Source of the DNA: Streptomyces olivochromogenes
GTDB lineage: Bacteria; Actinomycetota; Actinomycetes; Streptomycetales; Streptomycetaceae
Direction of reading: 5' to 3'
Assembly: GCF_021538895.1 (NCBI RefSeq)
Contig: NZ_JADDRL010000007.1
Coordinates: forward strand, 62,001-126,000
Length of the DNA stretch: 64,000 nucleotides
Shown: positions 63,606 to 64,000 of the stretch, in pieces
How the letters are laid out: every line of letters starts with the position of its first letter
Position numbering within the stretch: position 1 is the first letter of the stretch
Position numbers and translations under genes: made by a program
The notes under the pieces: generated by a model
Databases searched by the model: none
Seen by the model: the letters and a program-made list of their open reading frames with translations, nothing else
Told to the model about the DNA's origin: nothing

Positions 63606-64000
63606 GTGGCAGAGGAAAAGAAGCGCACCCGACAGCCGAACGGCCGCAGCTCGATCTACTTCGGCAAGGACGGTAAGTGGCACGGCCGTGTCACCGTGGG
63701 CATCCGCGACGACGGCACGCCGGACCGCCGTCACGTCGAACGCAAAACCCGTGCTGAAGTGACCGCCGCCGTGCGCGAGCTGGAGAAACAGCGCGACGCC
63801 AAGACCGTGAAGAAGCCCGGCCGGGCGTGGACAGTCAACACATGGCTGACGCACTGGATCGAGAACGTCGCGCCCCTCGCCGTCAACGACAACACGATGG
63901 TCGGGTACGGCGTTGCGGTCCGGAAGCACCTCATCCCCGGCTTGGGCGCCCACCGTCTCGACAGGCTCAAGCCCGAGCACATCGAGGCGTTCTACGCCAA
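63606..64000 (+). CDS. int: Tyrosine recombinase integrase (3' end cut by window)
   Basis: The frame starts at GTG 63606 behind AGAAGGAG and runs to the window end (131 codons). MAEEKKRTRQPNGRSSIYFGKDGKWHGRVTVGIRDDGTPDRRHVERKTRAEV is the arm-binding domain of pSAM2-type integrases; WTVNTWLTHWIENVAPLAVNDNTMVGYGVAVRKHLIPGLGAHRLDRLKPEHIEAFYA is the SAM-like core-binding domain. The catalytic domain is outside the window. The target is inferred to be the 3' end of tRNA-Cys(GCA). Confidence 0.93.
   Translation, partial: MAEEKKRTRQPNGRSSIYFGKDGKWHGRVTVGIRDDGTPDRRHVERKTRAEVTAAVRELEKQRDAKTVKKPGRAWTVNTWLTHWIENVAPLAVNDNTMVGYGVAVRKHLIPGLGAHRLDRLKPEHIEAFYA

Larger units (their letters stand above)
47353..64000. 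mobile_element. Actinomycete integrative and conjugative element (AICE), right end beyond window
   Basis: The element begins at a partial tRNA-Cys att (CCGCTTTGCAG, 47353-47363) and contains cargo (OLD nuclease), GntR and XRE/Nudix regulators, Spd-like spread proteins, a TraB/FtsK pump, PrimPol and helicase, xis and the start of int. This is the module order of pSAM2-type elements: regulation, transfer, replication, excision, integration. The other end, with the intact tRNA-Cys gene, should lie just after int. Confidence 0.85.

Noticed and set aside
1-64000. CRISPR arrays, rRNA genes, insertion sequence transposases, antibiotic biosynthesis genes
   Set aside because: I saw no regularly spaced direct repeats of CRISPR size, no rRNA sequence, no DDE transposase and no NRPS, PKS or terpene synthase motif.

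Overview
The window is high-GC actinobacterial DNA, almost certainly a Streptomyces chromosome. Gene starts are often GTG or TTG, third codon positions are strongly GC, and 1-44 kb keeps the gene order I recall from S. coelicolor SCO2968 down to SCO2943: ftsX, an S41 protease, smpB, the mat locus, narK, nnaR, sigU/rsuA, a HelD-like helicase, malic enzyme, hup, murA, yqgE, a DUF3039 protein and a GH20 hexosaminidase. SCO equivalences are from memory and were not searched.

Region 1 (1-10.5 kb) holds cell division (ftsX), an exported S41 protease, trans-translation (smpB with ssrA beside it), an MFS transporter with a divergent LysR regulator, and the three-gene matA-matB-acyltransferase locus for an extracellular poly-N-acetylglucosamine-type polymer. 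Region 2 (10.7-16.5 kb) is accessory: a lipoprotein, a truncated gene, a WXG100-like/type VII-like set, and lone proteins. Its codons are visibly less GC-rich. Region 3 (16.6-30 kb) returns to core genes: nitrate transport and its regulator with a GlnR-box-like site, sigma U and its anti-sigma factor, the helicase, a probable small RNA, malic enzyme, HU, MurA, YqgE and DUF3039. Region 4 (30.2-43 kb) has a DasR-type operator in front of what looks like a deleted sugar ABC operon ending in a hexosaminidase. It also has a three-subunit molybdenum hydroxylase with two odd subunits, a SUKH protein, a MerR/membrane pair, and a four-gene ABC operon headed by a small secreted protein.

Region 5 (43.1-64 kb) is mobile. 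A 44-nt sequence identical to the 3' end of a tRNA-Cys (minus strand) occurs at 43818-43861 and 46416-46459, and an 11-nt piece of it recurs at 47353. A block of about 150 bp is duplicated behind the second and third copies. This looks like left ends of several related integrative elements stacked in one tRNA gene. The innermost is an actinomycete integrative and conjugative element (AICE) running from 47353 past the window end. In order it carries an OLD-family nuclease (cargo), a double GntR regulator, an HD protein, XRE and Nudix genes, a compact + strand operon including a PycTM-like membrane protein and a GGDEF cyclase, a TraB/FtsK DNA pump with a CTAG-rich inverted repeat behind it, a small C5 methyltransferase, a PrimPol plus helicase replication pair, xis, and the start of int. 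Perfect hairpins separate nearly every module. The intact tRNA-Cys should lie just beyond int, outside the window.

The most interesting signals are the stacked tRNA-Cys junctions, the PycTM plus diguanylate cyclase pair inside the AICE, the CTAG cluster behind traB, the molybdenum hydroxylase (octapeptide repeats and a missing catalytic Glu), the DasR site with an operon deletion scar, the secreted-protein/ABC operon, and a small gene that appears to start with ATT.
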